This document shows, piece by piece, positions 22,589 through 35,300 of a stretch of 64,000 nt of DNA. The first letter of the stretch is position 1; each line of letters opens with the position of its first letter. This DNA is from Bolinopsis microptera (lineage: Eukaryota > Ctenophora > Tentaculata > Lobata > Bolinopsidae), in assembly GCF_026151205.1 (NCBI RefSeq), contig NC_087075.1, positions 10,896,303 to 10,960,302 on the forward strand, read 5' to 3'. The notes beneath the pieces were generated by a model, which had not been told where the DNA came from, searched no databases, and saw nothing but the letters and a program-made list of their open reading frames with translations. Position numbers and translations under genes: made by a program.

Positions 22589-23947
22589 CTAAAAATTTGT
22601 TTTTACTGACAGATCTGAGATGTGTTCAGTTGGGGCCGAGTCATCTATGGAGGCGCTATCAGACAGCTGTTTATAGGGGTGAATTGTTGTTTGCGTGTCC
22701 ATATCTTTTCTCATTATAGTTGTGTACTCCCCATCTTTTTTGGTCAACTCTGCGATTTTAGCTTTAACTTTTACGGTGGCTAGATCCATAATGTGGTTTA
22801 GTAGGCTTGGAGAGTCACATGAATTACAAAGCCAATGCAAATTCTCAATTTTGCATATATTTCTATATGTGGAGTCTGCCATTGGCTTCTTTCTAGTTTC
22901 ACCAGATCTTTTTGTTGTTGTTGTTGTTGTTTGTGAATCATAACATTTGTAATGTACTTTCAGTTCACAGTATCCGCATGTGAGCAACTCCTGTTTGCAT
23001 TCATTCTGGCAATGGCAGCATATCATCCCAGAGTCCTCTTGGATAACATGCAAGTCTTTCTTTAATATGGACGGAACAAGTGAAAAGTCTGATTCAAGAT
23101 CGATCTGAAATGTGCTCAGTGTGCTCACAGATGTAGGACTTTTCGTTAGGAGTTGCTGATTTCCCACTTTGTTATTGGGTCCTGATTTTTGATTTGCAGA
23201 GTTATGTAAGGATATTTTGAGACGTGGCTTTAAATGGGTATCATGAGGTGGTGATTGCATCTTTGTGAATAGAGTCTTGACTTGAGAGACATACTCTTTG
23301 TTCTCGGCAAACTTGATACAGGACCAGGAACAATCCAAGGGAGTTTTCATAGAAAATGCAAAGAGTGCATAGTCAAAGTTACTAGTTGCTCCAAACTGCT
23401 GTTTGAATTCTATACCAGACTTGAATTTGGTTGCCAGCCAGGTGTAGGGGTAAGAAAGTGCTCTTACTTTTGTTTCAACAATGTTTTCAAGTCGTTCTTG
23501 GGCAACTGCAATCATCTGTGGGAGTGTTAAGGCCCACCATGGGACATCTGCTACATCGTGTAGTTTTTCTCCTATGTGCATCTGGTATAGCACTTTCTTT
23601 TTGTCTTCAAAGCTTAATGTTTTGCCAGAGTATGCAAGAACAATATCTTTAGGCAGGGAAATTTGGTGAGCAGTATCTGAAAGTTCAACAAAGGAGCAAA
23701 GAAAGTTTGATTGCCCATCAAAGCAAAATAAAACTTCTAAACTTGGACTCAATAGTTGAAGCTGTTTGTATATGTGACTTGTTTTTATACAGTTTGTGAG
23801 CATCTTTTTGTTTGAGGCTGACAAAACAACTGAGTCTGTAGTCTCTAATAGATTACAGTACAAACTTTCGAGTTGGTTGTTTTTTGCAGTGTCAACTGTT
23901 GCAATTGACACAACCTTTGGTTTGTTAGGTTTCAGTTTAATAGACAT
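22589..23947 (-). CDS. Unidentified 452-residue protein with PHD-like zinc finger
   Basis: A single open frame with no stops. I do not recognise the N-terminal 290 residues, which look globular. Around residues 308-380 is a PHD-type cluster (CCHCQNEC, CGYCELKVHYKC, then WLCNSC) whose loop contains a TTTTTTK insertion. Neighbours are all retroelements, and CR1-type ORFs in this window carry similar fingers, so it may be ORF1 of another LINE whose ORF2 is absent. No SGNH motif or zinc knuckle is present. A host chromatin gene is a less likely alternative. Confidence 0.55.
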   Translation of the reverse strand: MSIKLKPNKPKVVSIATVDTAKNNQLESLYCNLLETTDSVVLSASNKKMLTNCIKTSHIYKQLQLLSPSLEVLFCFDGQSNFLCSFVELSDTAHQISLPKDIVLAYSGKTLSFEDKKKVLYQMHIGEKLHDVADVPWWALTLPQMIAVAQERLENIVETKVRALSYPYTWLATKFKSGIEFKQQFGATSNFDYALFAFSMKTPLDCSWSCIKFAENKEYVSQVKTLFTKMQSPPHDTHLKPRLKISLHNSANQKSGPNNKVGNQQLLTKSPTSVSTLSTFQIDLESDFSLVPSILKKDLHVIQEDSGMICCHCQNECKQELLTCGYCELKVHYKCYDSQTTTTTTKRSGETRKKPMADSTYRNICKIENLHWLCNSCDSPSLLNHIMDLATVKVKAKIAELTKKDGEYTTIMRKDMDTQTTIHPYKQLSDSASIDDSAPTEHISDLSVKTNF

Positions 23948-24193
23948 CTTTGTGTGCCGTCACAAGAAACCAAACCAAGTAGAATTGTTACAGCTCAGAG
24001 CTTTTGTAAAACTAGCTTTAACTGTCACAATTCTATGTTAACTGACTTGATTAATGTCTAGTCAGAGTAATGGGGTGTTAAGCTTTATTGAACTGGCTTA
24101 ACTTTCCAGAAAGAGCTTTAAAAACGAGCTCTTGAAACAGGCAACACTTGGCTAAACTTTACTATAACTAGTTTTGCTAAGTGATTGTCCTTG

Positions 24194-24550
24194 TTAATGT
24201 CCAAAACACAGCAAACAAATAACTGGTTTTCCTGTTGTTGATTTGAGTAGAATATTAATGTCTATACACTGTTCGTTTTCAAACTGAATTCCAAATGTTT
24301 CCGAACTGATTAACAGTTTACAGTTTACAGTACCCAGTAGTAGAAAGTAGCTATTTTGTTCTCTTTGGACGTAGTCTGATTGTCTTTGCAGCCTTTGCTT
24401 TGCGCTTCGTTTAGAGATCGATTTCCCAACACCTGAAAGGATATGGGCACCAGAAAAGTGTGATAGGGATTGCCAGCAGTGCTGACAAAAGAGCTTTTCT
24501 GAGTTTAAATAAATGACAATGAAACTCTTAATCTCAGCTGTGAAACTCAC
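24194..24550 (-). CDS. Possible small ORF upstream of the PHD-finger ORF
   Basis: A 118-codon minus-strand frame lying about 250 bp upstream of the ORF at 22589-23947, in the same direction. No domain is recognised; a CxxC pair occurs near the N-terminus (FCQHC) and the C-terminus (CLLC). It could be an upstream exon, another ORF of the same element, or chance. Confidence 0.25.
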   Translation of the reverse strand: MSFTAEIKSFIVIYLNSEKLFCQHCWQSLSHFSGAHILSGVGKSISKRSAKQRLQRQSDYVQREQNSYFLLLGTVNCKLLISSETFGIQFENEQCIDINILLKSTTGKPVICLLCFGH

Positions 24551-24750
24551 CGTTTAGGTATGAGTCGGGGTGGTTGCTGAGATGAGTGAGTGAGGAACAA
24601 GAAAACTATTGTGTATTCTGCCAAACTTTAGTCATGCAACATACAACAATCTGCAATTGTTGTTACATTCTATTGAGGTGTGATGTCCCACTAGGGGTCC
24701 TCAATAAATGTAATAGATTTGTAGTGTTGTAATTAGTTTAAATTAGTTCT

Positions 24751-24811
24751 CATGGAGAAGGAGACAATGAACCACTTTATTGGCCAGTGCAGTAGCGTAA
24801 CGTTGCCTGTT

Positions 24812-24842
<31 letters not shown>

Positions 24843-25253
24843 GCCGAAAAGGCGCCCCCCTGTTGGCGCCCCCTCCCCTTTTGGTGCCCCTCCCTAAAAT
24901 TGAACAAATTAGGTGATTTTAGAGGATACACCGGTAAAATCTCTAAAAAAGTGTGTATCTAGAGCAAAACGCGCAGTTTTGCTAGTACTTTAGTTAAGTT
25001 TTCGAAATTGTCCCACATTCAAACGACGATTTGGCGCCCCCCTAAGACGGCGCCCCACTGCACAGCGGGGTCAGCGGGGCCCTTCGTTACGCCACTGGGC
25101 CAGTGCCCGAAATGGTCTTACCAACGAGGAGGATACTTTGACTCATTTTATTTTAGCGTGACAGACATAGTGGACAAATTCTCACTACCAAGGATCATCG
25201 GCTTCATACAAGAAACTAAACGATTTACTAAATGCAAAGAAAACAAAATCTAA
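24751..25253 (+). pseudogene. RT C-terminal remnant split by a hAT-like MITE
   Basis: Before the MITE the frame reads MEKETMNHFIGQ, and after it CPKWSYQRGG, FSLPRIIGFIQETKRF and a stop at 25251-25253. The HFIGQC...W pattern is the C-terminal His/Cys motif of non-LTR polymerases. It would follow the fragment at 8160-8430 in an intact element. The frame is continuous across the empty target site, showing the MITE inserted into this sequence. Confidence 0.6.
24790..25097. mobile_element. hAT-like MITE with 8-bp target duplication
   Basis: The ends are CAGTAGCGTAACG and CGTTACGCCACTG. Perfect 8-bp direct repeats GGCCAGTG flank it (24782-24789, 25098-25105). CAGTGGCGTA-type ends plus an 8-bp duplication are hallmarks of the hAT superfamily. 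The interior has a run of about 30 C and GGCGCCCC blocks, and matches repeats at 7777 and 25973. Confidence 0.92.
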
Positions 25254-25339
25254 ACTTTTTTTTTCTTGATTTATTAATTTTACCGGGGTAAGCACAGGGC
25301 TCCAATGCTCTATCTTACAGTGGTCACGATCTTACCATT

Positions 25340-25745
25340 AGTGATATAGAGCACCTATTTTGGTCAGACAACCACTGAAGTGAGACAACGTTTTAATGGG
25401 CACAGGAGTAAATTTAAATTAGATGCTGATAAGTCTTATACTAAATCAGCTTTATCGCAGCATTGCTTTAATGAACACCCGGAGTCCATGAGTCTTATTA
25501 ATTTTAAAGTTGCATTTGTCAAGAAATGTCCAGCAATAGAACTTGATAGAGAAGAGCATCGATTAATTTCTATATTCAGAACTAATATTTTGGGGATTAA
25601 TAGAATAAAAGTTATAAGATGATAAGTTTAGTTATTTTTGTTGTGTAATTTATTTGCCTTCCGTAATTTTTGTCAGTATTTATGTTTTATTATGATTGGT
25701 GTCCCGTTAAATTTTATTTAAATTAAAATAAAAGATTTTTTTTTT
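25340..25745 (+). pseudogene. Penelope-like element fragment: GIY-YIG endonuclease end
   Basis: The frame from about 25344 to stop 25622 reads TYFGQTTTEVRQRFNGHR, then ALSQHCFNEH and IELDREEHRLISIF. It matches the second half of a GIY-YIG nuclease (the YIG-equivalent YFGQT, catalytic Arg, and Glu in DREEHRLI) as carried at the C-terminus of Penelope-like elements. The RT part is missing, so the copy is 5' truncated. An AT-rich 3' UTR with AAAATAAAAG and a T-run follows to about 25750. Confidence 0.65.
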
Positions 25746-25972
25746 TTTTCCATACATACAAAAATTTTTTGGGATTCTTGTTTTTAAGTCTGTTTTGTTT
25801 CTACCTATATATGAGCCTAACTTATTTCTATTCAGGAGGTTCTCTCAAGATGATTTTTAATTCGAAGATTTCAAGAGCCTAAACTGTGTATGATTCGCCT
25901 CTCCAAACAAATCAAAAATTAGTGATATTGACCACAGCCCCCTACGAAGAAGAAGAAGAAGGTCACAGCAGT

Positions 25973-26118
25973 GGCGTAACAAAGGACCCCGCTGTGCGGG
26001 GTCCATCTTAGGGAGGCACCAAATCGTCGTTTGAATGTGTGACAGTTTGGAAAAGCTTAACTGCACGTTTTGCTCTAGAAACACACTTTTTTAGAGATTT
26101 TACTGGTGTATCAAATTT
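25973..26118 (+). repeat. hAT-MITE-related repeat, copy 3 (half element)
   Basis: It starts GCAGTGGCGTAACAAAGG and runs through AAATCGTCGTTTGAATG to TAGAGATTTTACTGGTGTAT, matching the 24925-25097 half of the MITE on the other strand. The second inverted end is missing. Confidence 0.65.
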
Positions 26119-26347
26119 CAAGTATTCTGATATTGCAGCAGGTTATATTATAATTCTTGGAACTCCCCTGTAGCTGTGGCGCCTTACTGGAGCCTGACCG
26201 ATGCCCAACTAGCGCTCTACCGATAATGGTATCCACTTAAACTGCCATAGTTTCATGGTATCAATGATTGTATTCGTCAACTAGTTTTAGATGTTTGGCC
26301 ATATAACTAAAGTCTAAAACCCAAGTTTATATTCACAGCTACATGAT

Positions 26348-29300
26348 ATGATGTTACTACCAATTTTGGCTGCATATTGCTGTCAATCCTTGGTAGATGG
26401 CACTACTATTTCTGCTCTTAAGGATATGAACTCAGGTCAGTAAAAATAATTGTAAAGCAAATGCTTTGATTTGATTTATGGTATTTCAAATCTATTGATT
26501 GAGAGCAAGAATGAAAATCTATTTTAATTTCTTACATTTTGAAAGTACTAAATATTTATAATATTTCAGAGTGGACAACTGTGGTTTCAGCTGGTCATCT
26601 TGTTGAAGCATTCAGCACAATGGGACAACTACATATTCTAGACCCAGCTGCAGCAGGTGCTGAAAAGTACTACCACATCAACTTACACTTGTACAGTGCT
26701 GTAAGAGGAGTGGATCTGGAAGAGTTGAACATACAGATGGACTATTTGGAAAAGGATGGATATGTCAGGTGGACATTGGATGCAGGTAATTGGAAGCTCA
26801 CGATCAACTCTTGTGAAAAAGACTTTGACGTTGATCCTACTGCTTCAGATGATGATGAATATCACTGGAGTATATTAATGACAGACCAGAGGTTCTACTT
26901 GAAGTGCAACGGTGTTGTCGTCGCAACTGTTGTCAACAGTGAGAGCTGTTATCATAAGACTGGGAAAGGAAAACTCGGTATTGGAGGATGGGAGCTCACC
27001 AACATGGTCAATCTTAAAACTCGCTTTGAGAATATTAGTAAGTTCCTGAGATCTTCATATCTAACTGCTTCATGCATGATTCATTCTATGTGACTAGGAA
27101 ACCTACAGCTTACATTTGAATACTACAAACTTATAATTAGAAATTTTAAAATAATTGATTTTTTGGGTCAAAATTTGGCAGCTGTAGTCAGAGTCTGATA
27201 CATATGATCTGCAGATTCTCATGTTGACTGCACTGTATGGTATGCAGGCATTATTCTGTTTCCTGCAATATAATATCAATAATCAATTTTACCATCTTCA
27301 GAGAACATAGGTTCGTGCTCAATGCCGAGTTACCGTTACAACAAAAGAGGTTTGATAGGGGTAAAGAAGTTGACCACTGGTGAGGATTGTCGATACGATT
27401 GTCAACACACATCGGACTGCAAAAAGGCTACAGTTGACATAGCGGAGAATGCTTGCAAACTTTACTCTAGTTTTGGAGGTGAAAACCTTGACTATCACAA
27501 TTAATTCGGAGTTACCTACTTTGCCTTGTGGAAAAATAAACGATTCCACCTTTTGATGACATTCAATTCAGTTCCTATTGTAATCCAGCACAACAATATC
27601 GTGCGAAAACTAATGGGCCGTGCCACAGCCAACATGATGTGAATCCTCTTATTAATATTTGCAGGACAAGCAAGGTATGTCAATCAACAAGAGACTGACA
27701 GTCAATCTCGATACCTCAACTATCTTTTCGGCACATCCATCTCATTTGAACTGGACTGCTTCGAATATAAGGGTTTGGACTCTCAAAACTGGTCTTAAAT
27801 CATGTGTTAAAATGTTTTCCTTTTTTGCTCTGATGTGATATATGACAATTATCATTAAATGCTTAAATATTATTATTAATATTAATATTAAAGCTGTTCT
27901 CCTGTCAATCAGACGACCCATGTTGGAGAAACGATGTGCGATTCGAATTGGGATCCGAGTAAGATTATTATTTGATTTATTTTGTTGTTTAGATGTTAAA
28001 AATAAAAATAGTTTAAATTTCTCATTACCCTGAGAACATTCACCATGAATCATATAAGCATGATAAAACATTTTGAGCTGACTTTATAAAACCTCAGAGA
28101 AACAACTATAAAATCAATAAAGAGTTGTCTGGATGATGAGTACGAGAACGAGGAAACTGCTATGTGGAATCCAGTGACAGGAATGTGTTCAGCTGTTCAT
28201 GACAAATATGTCAAGATCGCCGAAATTCCATCACCTGGCTTCAGTGTGGTGTACAGCCAGTGCAAAGAATGTACGTATAAAACTGATTTGATGTTAAAAA
28301 TATGTTGGGAAAAAGTATGTAAGTTCCCTCAAAAGTTTACACTTGTACATGTATTACTGTATTCAAACATTAGTGTTTGTAATTTATATTAAAATTTCAC
28401 TAACAATTACAATTGGTCATGGTGCACACTACTTTTCCTTTTCTTTTTCATCTTCGTTGTATGTTTATTCCTATTACAGTGAAAGAAGCAACTGATTACG
28501 AAAGCTGCTTTGAATATGGAGTAATCTTGGAGGGAAATGTTTTGCTCGAAACGACATACAAGTTCCCTTACGATTGCAAAGGTAGACTTATATTATATCA
28601 TTCATTTTTAAATTTATTATTATTTACCGATCTTTTTTGCTCTGTTTCGAGCGAAGACTTCACCATTATTATTTTTAAAACCTCAAACTAATCAATTAAC
28701 TACTAACAAAGGAATGTTAAATGAAATTCTCGCTAATTAACTTAATATTTATAAAGGAATGTAAAGAGAAATTCTCGCTAATTAATTAATTACTTACAGA
28801 GGAGTGTGAGGCTAATGAGGCATGTAGTGGTTGGAGCTCCATAACAGAGATAAGAAGGTGTTATCTGTACACAGGAGCAGTTTATCGGGCTAGCTACCCA
28901 AGAGCTGTGTCAGGAACTTACAATTGTGGCACTGGTACGTGAGAGACTGAGAAACTGAAACTGAAAGTGTTTGTTTTAGTTTTACTGGTTAATTAAGGGT
29001 CTTGGGCCACTCTGTTTAAGCGAGAGTTGGTTCGTAAATTTTTCTTGACGCATGATCTCTAAAAAAACAAGAGGGTCTATACCTCGTTTTAAAACTAACT
29101 AGTAAAGAGGAGATAAATACTGACATTACAAACCACATATCTAGCCCCAGTACCTGCACCACCTGGGCGGGTTAGTGTAATGTGGTAAACTGGTTACAGC
29201 AGGTTTTAGCGAAGTGATCTTTTAGAATATTCTAGTTTAGTGTAGAATAGCCGTTGGATTTAGTGTAAGATTAGGTAAGGTTAGAGGAAATAAAGATTGA

Positions 29301-32300
29301 CATTACAAACCACAGATCTAGCCCCAGTACCTGCACCACCTGGTCGGATAGTGTACCCGGTCAGTACCAACTTCGACCTCCTCTCAATCACTTCCCCCGG
29401 TCCCCTCAATCTACTTATCAACAATGATGATCTTCAGAGAACTGTACATGTTTACCAGGATGGTGTTCATAAGTTCAAGTTTGATATGTTTTCGAGGAAA
29501 CAGAGCAGTGGATTTGATTTCAGGTTGGATATTAGCTGTTATGTTTCTCTATTTGAGTATTTGATGCAATGGGAACTCTTCAGGGGTGTAGGAATGATTT
29601 TCTTCATGGGGGGGCCAAATTCTAAATATTTTTTGGCGCTTCGCGCCAAAGCCAGAATCTAGGTAAGGACTTCAAAAACCGAAAAAAATATTTTTGGCTC
29701 ATAATGATCAGGGTAGCATGAAACATGAACAAAAGTAGTTTCCAAGAAAACTTTGAAAATTTTTGACTTTGAAAATTTTCGGTCCGAGTCATTCTCGATA
29801 CGTACCTCTGAAAGCAAAGCTCCCGTTTCCGAGCTCGTATTGCGAAAGGGAGGCCTGCCTTCCGAGATCACATTACAAAGGGGGACCCTCGAGTCCAAAA
29901 TCTTATATCGAACTTCGAAAAACGAAAAAATATTTTTGGCTCATAATGATCAGGGTAGCATGAAACATGAACAAAAGTAGTTTCCAAGAAAACTTTGAAA
30001 ATTTTTGACTTTGAAAATTTTCGGTCCGAGTCATTCTCGATACATACCTCTGAAAGCAGAGCTCCCGCTTCCGAGCTCGTATTGCAAAGGGGAGGCCTGC
30101 CTTCCGAGATCACATTACAAAGGGGGACCCTCGAGTCCAAAATCTTATATCGAAATTTTTGACTTAGAAAATTTTTGACTTAAAAAATTTTCGGGAAAAA
30201 CTGTTTAGAAACCTAAATAAAAAAGTTGGCCCTTTTTGGCCCCTTGCCCAGATTTCATGGGGGGGGCGATGGCCCCCCCTGCCCCCCCGCTTCCTACACC
30301 CCTGGAACTCTTATTTTTTAGGGCTGATTTTACAGTTTCATAATATCATCATCAGCTCACCTAACTTTCCCTTATGACGATAAATAGAAATAAATTCCTT
30401 GTCGGTCTTGAAGAAAATTATCTTAATTGCTTTAGTTCTTATATTTATAAGAACTAAAGGGTAATATTGTGACGGGTAAAAATAATAGCGGGTAAAAATA
30501 TGGCGGAATTCCGAAAATTATTATACAATATTATATGAATTACCCTGGCGGAATTTCCGAAAAACCTCCAAATTTAACCCGCCATAATTTAACGAGCTAA
30601 GGTAGTTAACTTATTGGTTTCTAAAACTAATAGAATTAAGGGGGCCGGGTCTTCATGGGCATTTTCCCAAAATCGACTTGTTCTAGTTGTTTCTGATAGA
30701 GGGGAGTTTAAATATCTATCAGATGCTTTTAATCCCATGGAAAAAATGTTGTTCCTAGCCGAAATTCTAGGGACTACGGGTGGAAGATGAATAATTGATA
30801 TTCCAACAGCATCTTGTTCCCTGCATTGTGCTGATTCCGGGAAGCATTTTGTTTACGCTCTCATCATTCTGTAGGATGAGATATCGTTCATTTAAAATTG
30901 GGTAATTATAGGCCTGTCAAGGATTTCAGCCTAATTAAGAGCTGATCAATTGCAGCTAGTTGTGCCATATAAGGGATAACTGAGGTCACGTGACATTCAG
31001 TCCTATCACGTGACCGCTAATCCTATCACGTGACCTTGATTCGTAAAGCCTCGGGCACGTGATCACATTCGTAACGTGTCGTATGCCGACTAGGAGATTT
31101 TGTGACGTCACCAGAGCTGAAGCTACTTGATCAGGCCTTATATGGAATAATATCGTGTATCGGGTGTAATTGGACCCAATTAGAGCAGCTGAGCGCTCAA
31201 TTATAGCAGCTTCTGGTACCACCTTCTGAAACCCAGCAGACAGCTGGCCCAGAGAATCGAAATTAGAAGGATTTTTTCCTTTTCACCCTTTTGAAAAAAG
31301 GCAATAGTGAAAGGTTACGAATGGACGTTTTTGCAGAGAAACGTGGATTTTGGAGATTGCAGTAGGTGGGTCTGAATATGTCGTCAGTCCTTCCTTACTT
31401 CCGTTAGTAACCATGCAACGAAAAAGTTGCGCGCGCGAGGATTGCTTGCGGAGATGTGATGTATAGATAGCCTGTGATCTATGAATGCGCGGCGCAACTG
31501 TGTTTTAATGTATACGATGTAATTTATAATATTAGGTTATAATAATAAATATAAGCCCAATTTGTACGTGGCACGCGTAGTGTATTGATTTGTACACGAG
31601 TATAGTTACCTTTGCTTACAATTTAAGTTCTTTGCTTTACAAGTTAAGTTCTTTGGCAATTGAACTGAATTTCAAGTGTTTCCTGTACTTAATGCATAAT
31701 TTATCAATATTATTATCATGAAGACTGAAGTGAGCTGATTGGAGCTTATACTTAAATTTATAGTAAATGTGAAATGGAAATCTAGCGTCCGCCAAAACGA
31801 AACAACGGGCGCTATTCTTGTTTATTGATGGAAATCGAAGCGGAAACCTTGTAACCCTATGTTTTCGATGACGCCGAACAAGATTAAACAGGTTATAATT
31901 GTCCTACTCTCGTGTAAATTGCTCTAAAACGTGATTGAAATTGTAATGATGCTATCAATTGTAATACAGTTTTTACATTAAGCTGAGCGACGTAACGGCT
32001 GGCATTCCTGGGCCGCACTCATCCCAGATTGTCATTCCGCCGCAGCTTCAATTTATCTGGATATTACAGCCTGGGGTCCCCAGGTAACGACTGGAACCGC
32101 TATATCTGCCTAATCTCAGCTATTGTAAATAACGAAGCCTGTGATCCGCACATCAGGTATTGACCACATTGAACGGGCTTGAATCGAACAAGCCGTGTTA
32201 TTAATATTAAAGATATTAATACCAAAAATCGTATTACTAGATTACCTTCTTGTCATTTGTGCGAAGTGCGTACTCTTTATACTGCAGTTTGAAGTGCATT

Positions 32301-35300
32301 ACAGAGTTAATGTTATGTGTATTATACAGTTACAGTTATGTAACTGTTGCACACAGTAAAACTTACTGCGATCGCGCTGATAAGAAGTGAACTGATAAGA
32401 GTCGAGTAAAATTGCAACGTAACTAAAATCAATGTAACACCGCTATATGAATAGTGATCATTTCTCAAATAGTTTTCTCAATATTGCAATGAAGTTGTCC
32501 GATTTTATTGATGGAACGTGTGACAGCCTTCCATGTCACAGTCCTCCGTCAAACAAGGACATCCTTCGTTTTCTTTTGAGCCACAAGGAAAACCATGCGA
32601 CTCATGTCGATTTAATGCTGGCCGAGGTTTCAAGTTTGATATTAAGTCATTACAGTACCATCGAAATGTACAGGCAAACGGACTTCTTTCAGCCTTGCAA
32701 TATTGTCAAGTGAGTGCTAGTGTTTTTTAGGTATTTACCCTACAGCACAGGTTGTTCACGATACATCAGTCCGGTTTCAAACATATATTTTCTGCTGGGG
32801 GAAAATAAGAGAAATATAGCCGATCGATCTTTCATAAATTAATCTACAGATGTTTGAAACCAAACCAATGACCAATGTTTCATGAACAATCTGTAGTTGT
32901 ACTGTATGCATATTTATATTAGGCACTTAGTTTCTCTTATATTAATGTAATTTAGAAACTTTCTATATTTAATTGAGCAAAGACTGCACTTCATGCTGGC
33001 CAGAGCAATATTTCACACGAGACTGCAGTATATTGCCGATCCAGCCACGTCGACGATGATCCCGTCAGTGATCTCATGATATTCATCTAGCAATGACAGC
33101 CCTTTTAGTTCTGGCAACAAGGTAAGAAAAATCGTTTTCATTTTATTTTGAAATGACAATATTAATGTAATTATAATTCAGGAAGATCAAGGGCCTCTAC
33201 GACAAATTGAAAAAGCGCATGAACCGGACAATACGCCCGAATGGAAAACCGCGGATATTTTGCAAGCCAGAGATTAACAGAAATGCAAAATCGTACCTTG
33301 ACCTTGTCATTTACAACACTGACATCGAGGATAAAGATCCGGTGAGAAAGACTAAGTCTTTCAAACCGTACCATTTATTTGGTCTCTGTTACAAAACTGC
33401 GTGCAGTAAGTTCATTTCAAATTGTATTTACTATGACGTAACTATTAATATTATATTATTGTATTAATAAAGTGATTGACATACGTTTGTATTCAAAGCT
33501 ATAAGGTCAAAGTGAAAACAATACGGATGGTATTGAATTTAAAAAGGAAAGTTTATGATAACAAGTTATATTTTAGAAGAGCTGAAGTGGGCTGCAGTCA
33601 CTATTCCATCGGTAGTAAGGGTGCATCCCTCTGATCCTGATCAATTCGACAGGTTCATAGAATCACCTTTGGTGACGAAATATCCCTGCCACCAGCAAGC
33701 AGTCGAAAGAGCGGTGGCACTGATGACAGAATCAAAGCTGAAGTGTGCTAACAAAGACATGAAAGCAGGACACCACATTGTTGTCTCTGAGGAGAGGCAA
33801 CAAAATCCAGGAAAACAGAGGAAGTTCAAAAAACTAATGAAATGATTTATTAAAAGAGAACACTCGTTATATAATATTTTGTATGATGTTTCACAATATT
33901 GAGTTTATTCCCGAAAATTTCGAGACTACTTCTTTAAAATTAGCTTTCTCTGGATGATATGCAGACTGCAGCGAAGAAATAGCAAACAGTCATAAATATG
34001 TTAGTGATTCCATCGCTATACTTCGTCCACACACTGAACTTAGCAATCTTGATTATGAGTATTAAACAATGCAATATATATATAAATAGATTTTAATTGA
34101 TGACATTCAAGTGCATTTTGAAAAAATTTACCCGATACTATGATATTTTTTATAGTAATAACACGACGTTCAATTCAAGCCCATTCAATGACTGATGTGC
34201 GGATCACAGGCTTCGTTATTGACAATAACTGAGATTAGGCAGATATAGTGGTTCCAGTCGTTACCTGGGGACCCCAGGCTGTAATATTCAGAAAAATTGA
34301 AGCTGCGGCGGAATGACAATCTGGGATGAGTGCGGCCCAGGAATGCCAGCCGTTCAGCTTAATGTAAAAACTGTATTACAATTGATAGCATCATTACAAT
34401 TTCAATCACGTTTTAGAGCAATTTACACGAGAGTAGAACAATTATAACCTGTTTAATCTTGTTCGGCGTCATCGAAAACATAGGGTTACAAGGTTTCCGC
34501 TTCGATTTCCATCAATAAAAAATCCTTCTAATTTCGATTCTCTGGGCCAGCTGTCTGCTGGGTTTCAGAAGGTGGTACCAGATGCTGCTATAATTGAGCG
34601 CTCAGCTGCTCTAATTGGGTCCAATTACACCCGATACACGATATTATTCCATACAAGGCCTGATCAAGTAGCTTCAGCTCTGGTGACGTCACAAAATCTC
34701 CTAGTCGGCATACGACACGTTACGAATGTGATCACGTGCCCGAGGCTTTACGAATCAAGGTCACGTGATAGGATTAGCGGTCACGTGATAGGACTGAATG
34801 TCACGTGACCTCAGTTATCCCTTATATGGCACAACTAGCTGCAATTGATCAGCTCTTAATTAGGCTGAAATCCTTGACAGGCCTATAATTACCCAATTTT
34901 AAATGAACGATATCTCATCCTACAGAATGATGAGAGCGTAAACAAAATGCTTCCCGGAATCAGCACAATGCAGGGAACAAGATGCTGTTGGAATATCAAT
35001 TATTCATCTTCCACCCGTAGTCCCTACGAAATTGTAACCGGTCAAAGATCAGCGCGTGTGTGTAATTGTTTTGCGCAAGCGATTTTTGTTCGTGCGCCCT
35101 GAAAATCACGTCTAAAAATCTATCTTCTCCTACATTTTTTTAGCAATCACCCTGAAAGGGAACATTTAAAAGAGATGAGCCAGACAGAATTTTAAAATAG
35201 GCCTTGTAGGAGAGAATAGATTTTTAGATGTGATTCTCAGGGCGCACGATCAAAAACCGCTCGCGCAATACAATTACACACACGCACTGACCTCTGACCG

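Noticed and set aside
30986-31222. Mirror open frames of 78 codons at 30986-31222 (-) and 34572-34808 (+)
   Set aside because: They are the same sequence in the two arms. The frame spans the E-box cluster and inverted repeat and has no domain, so coding is not supported.
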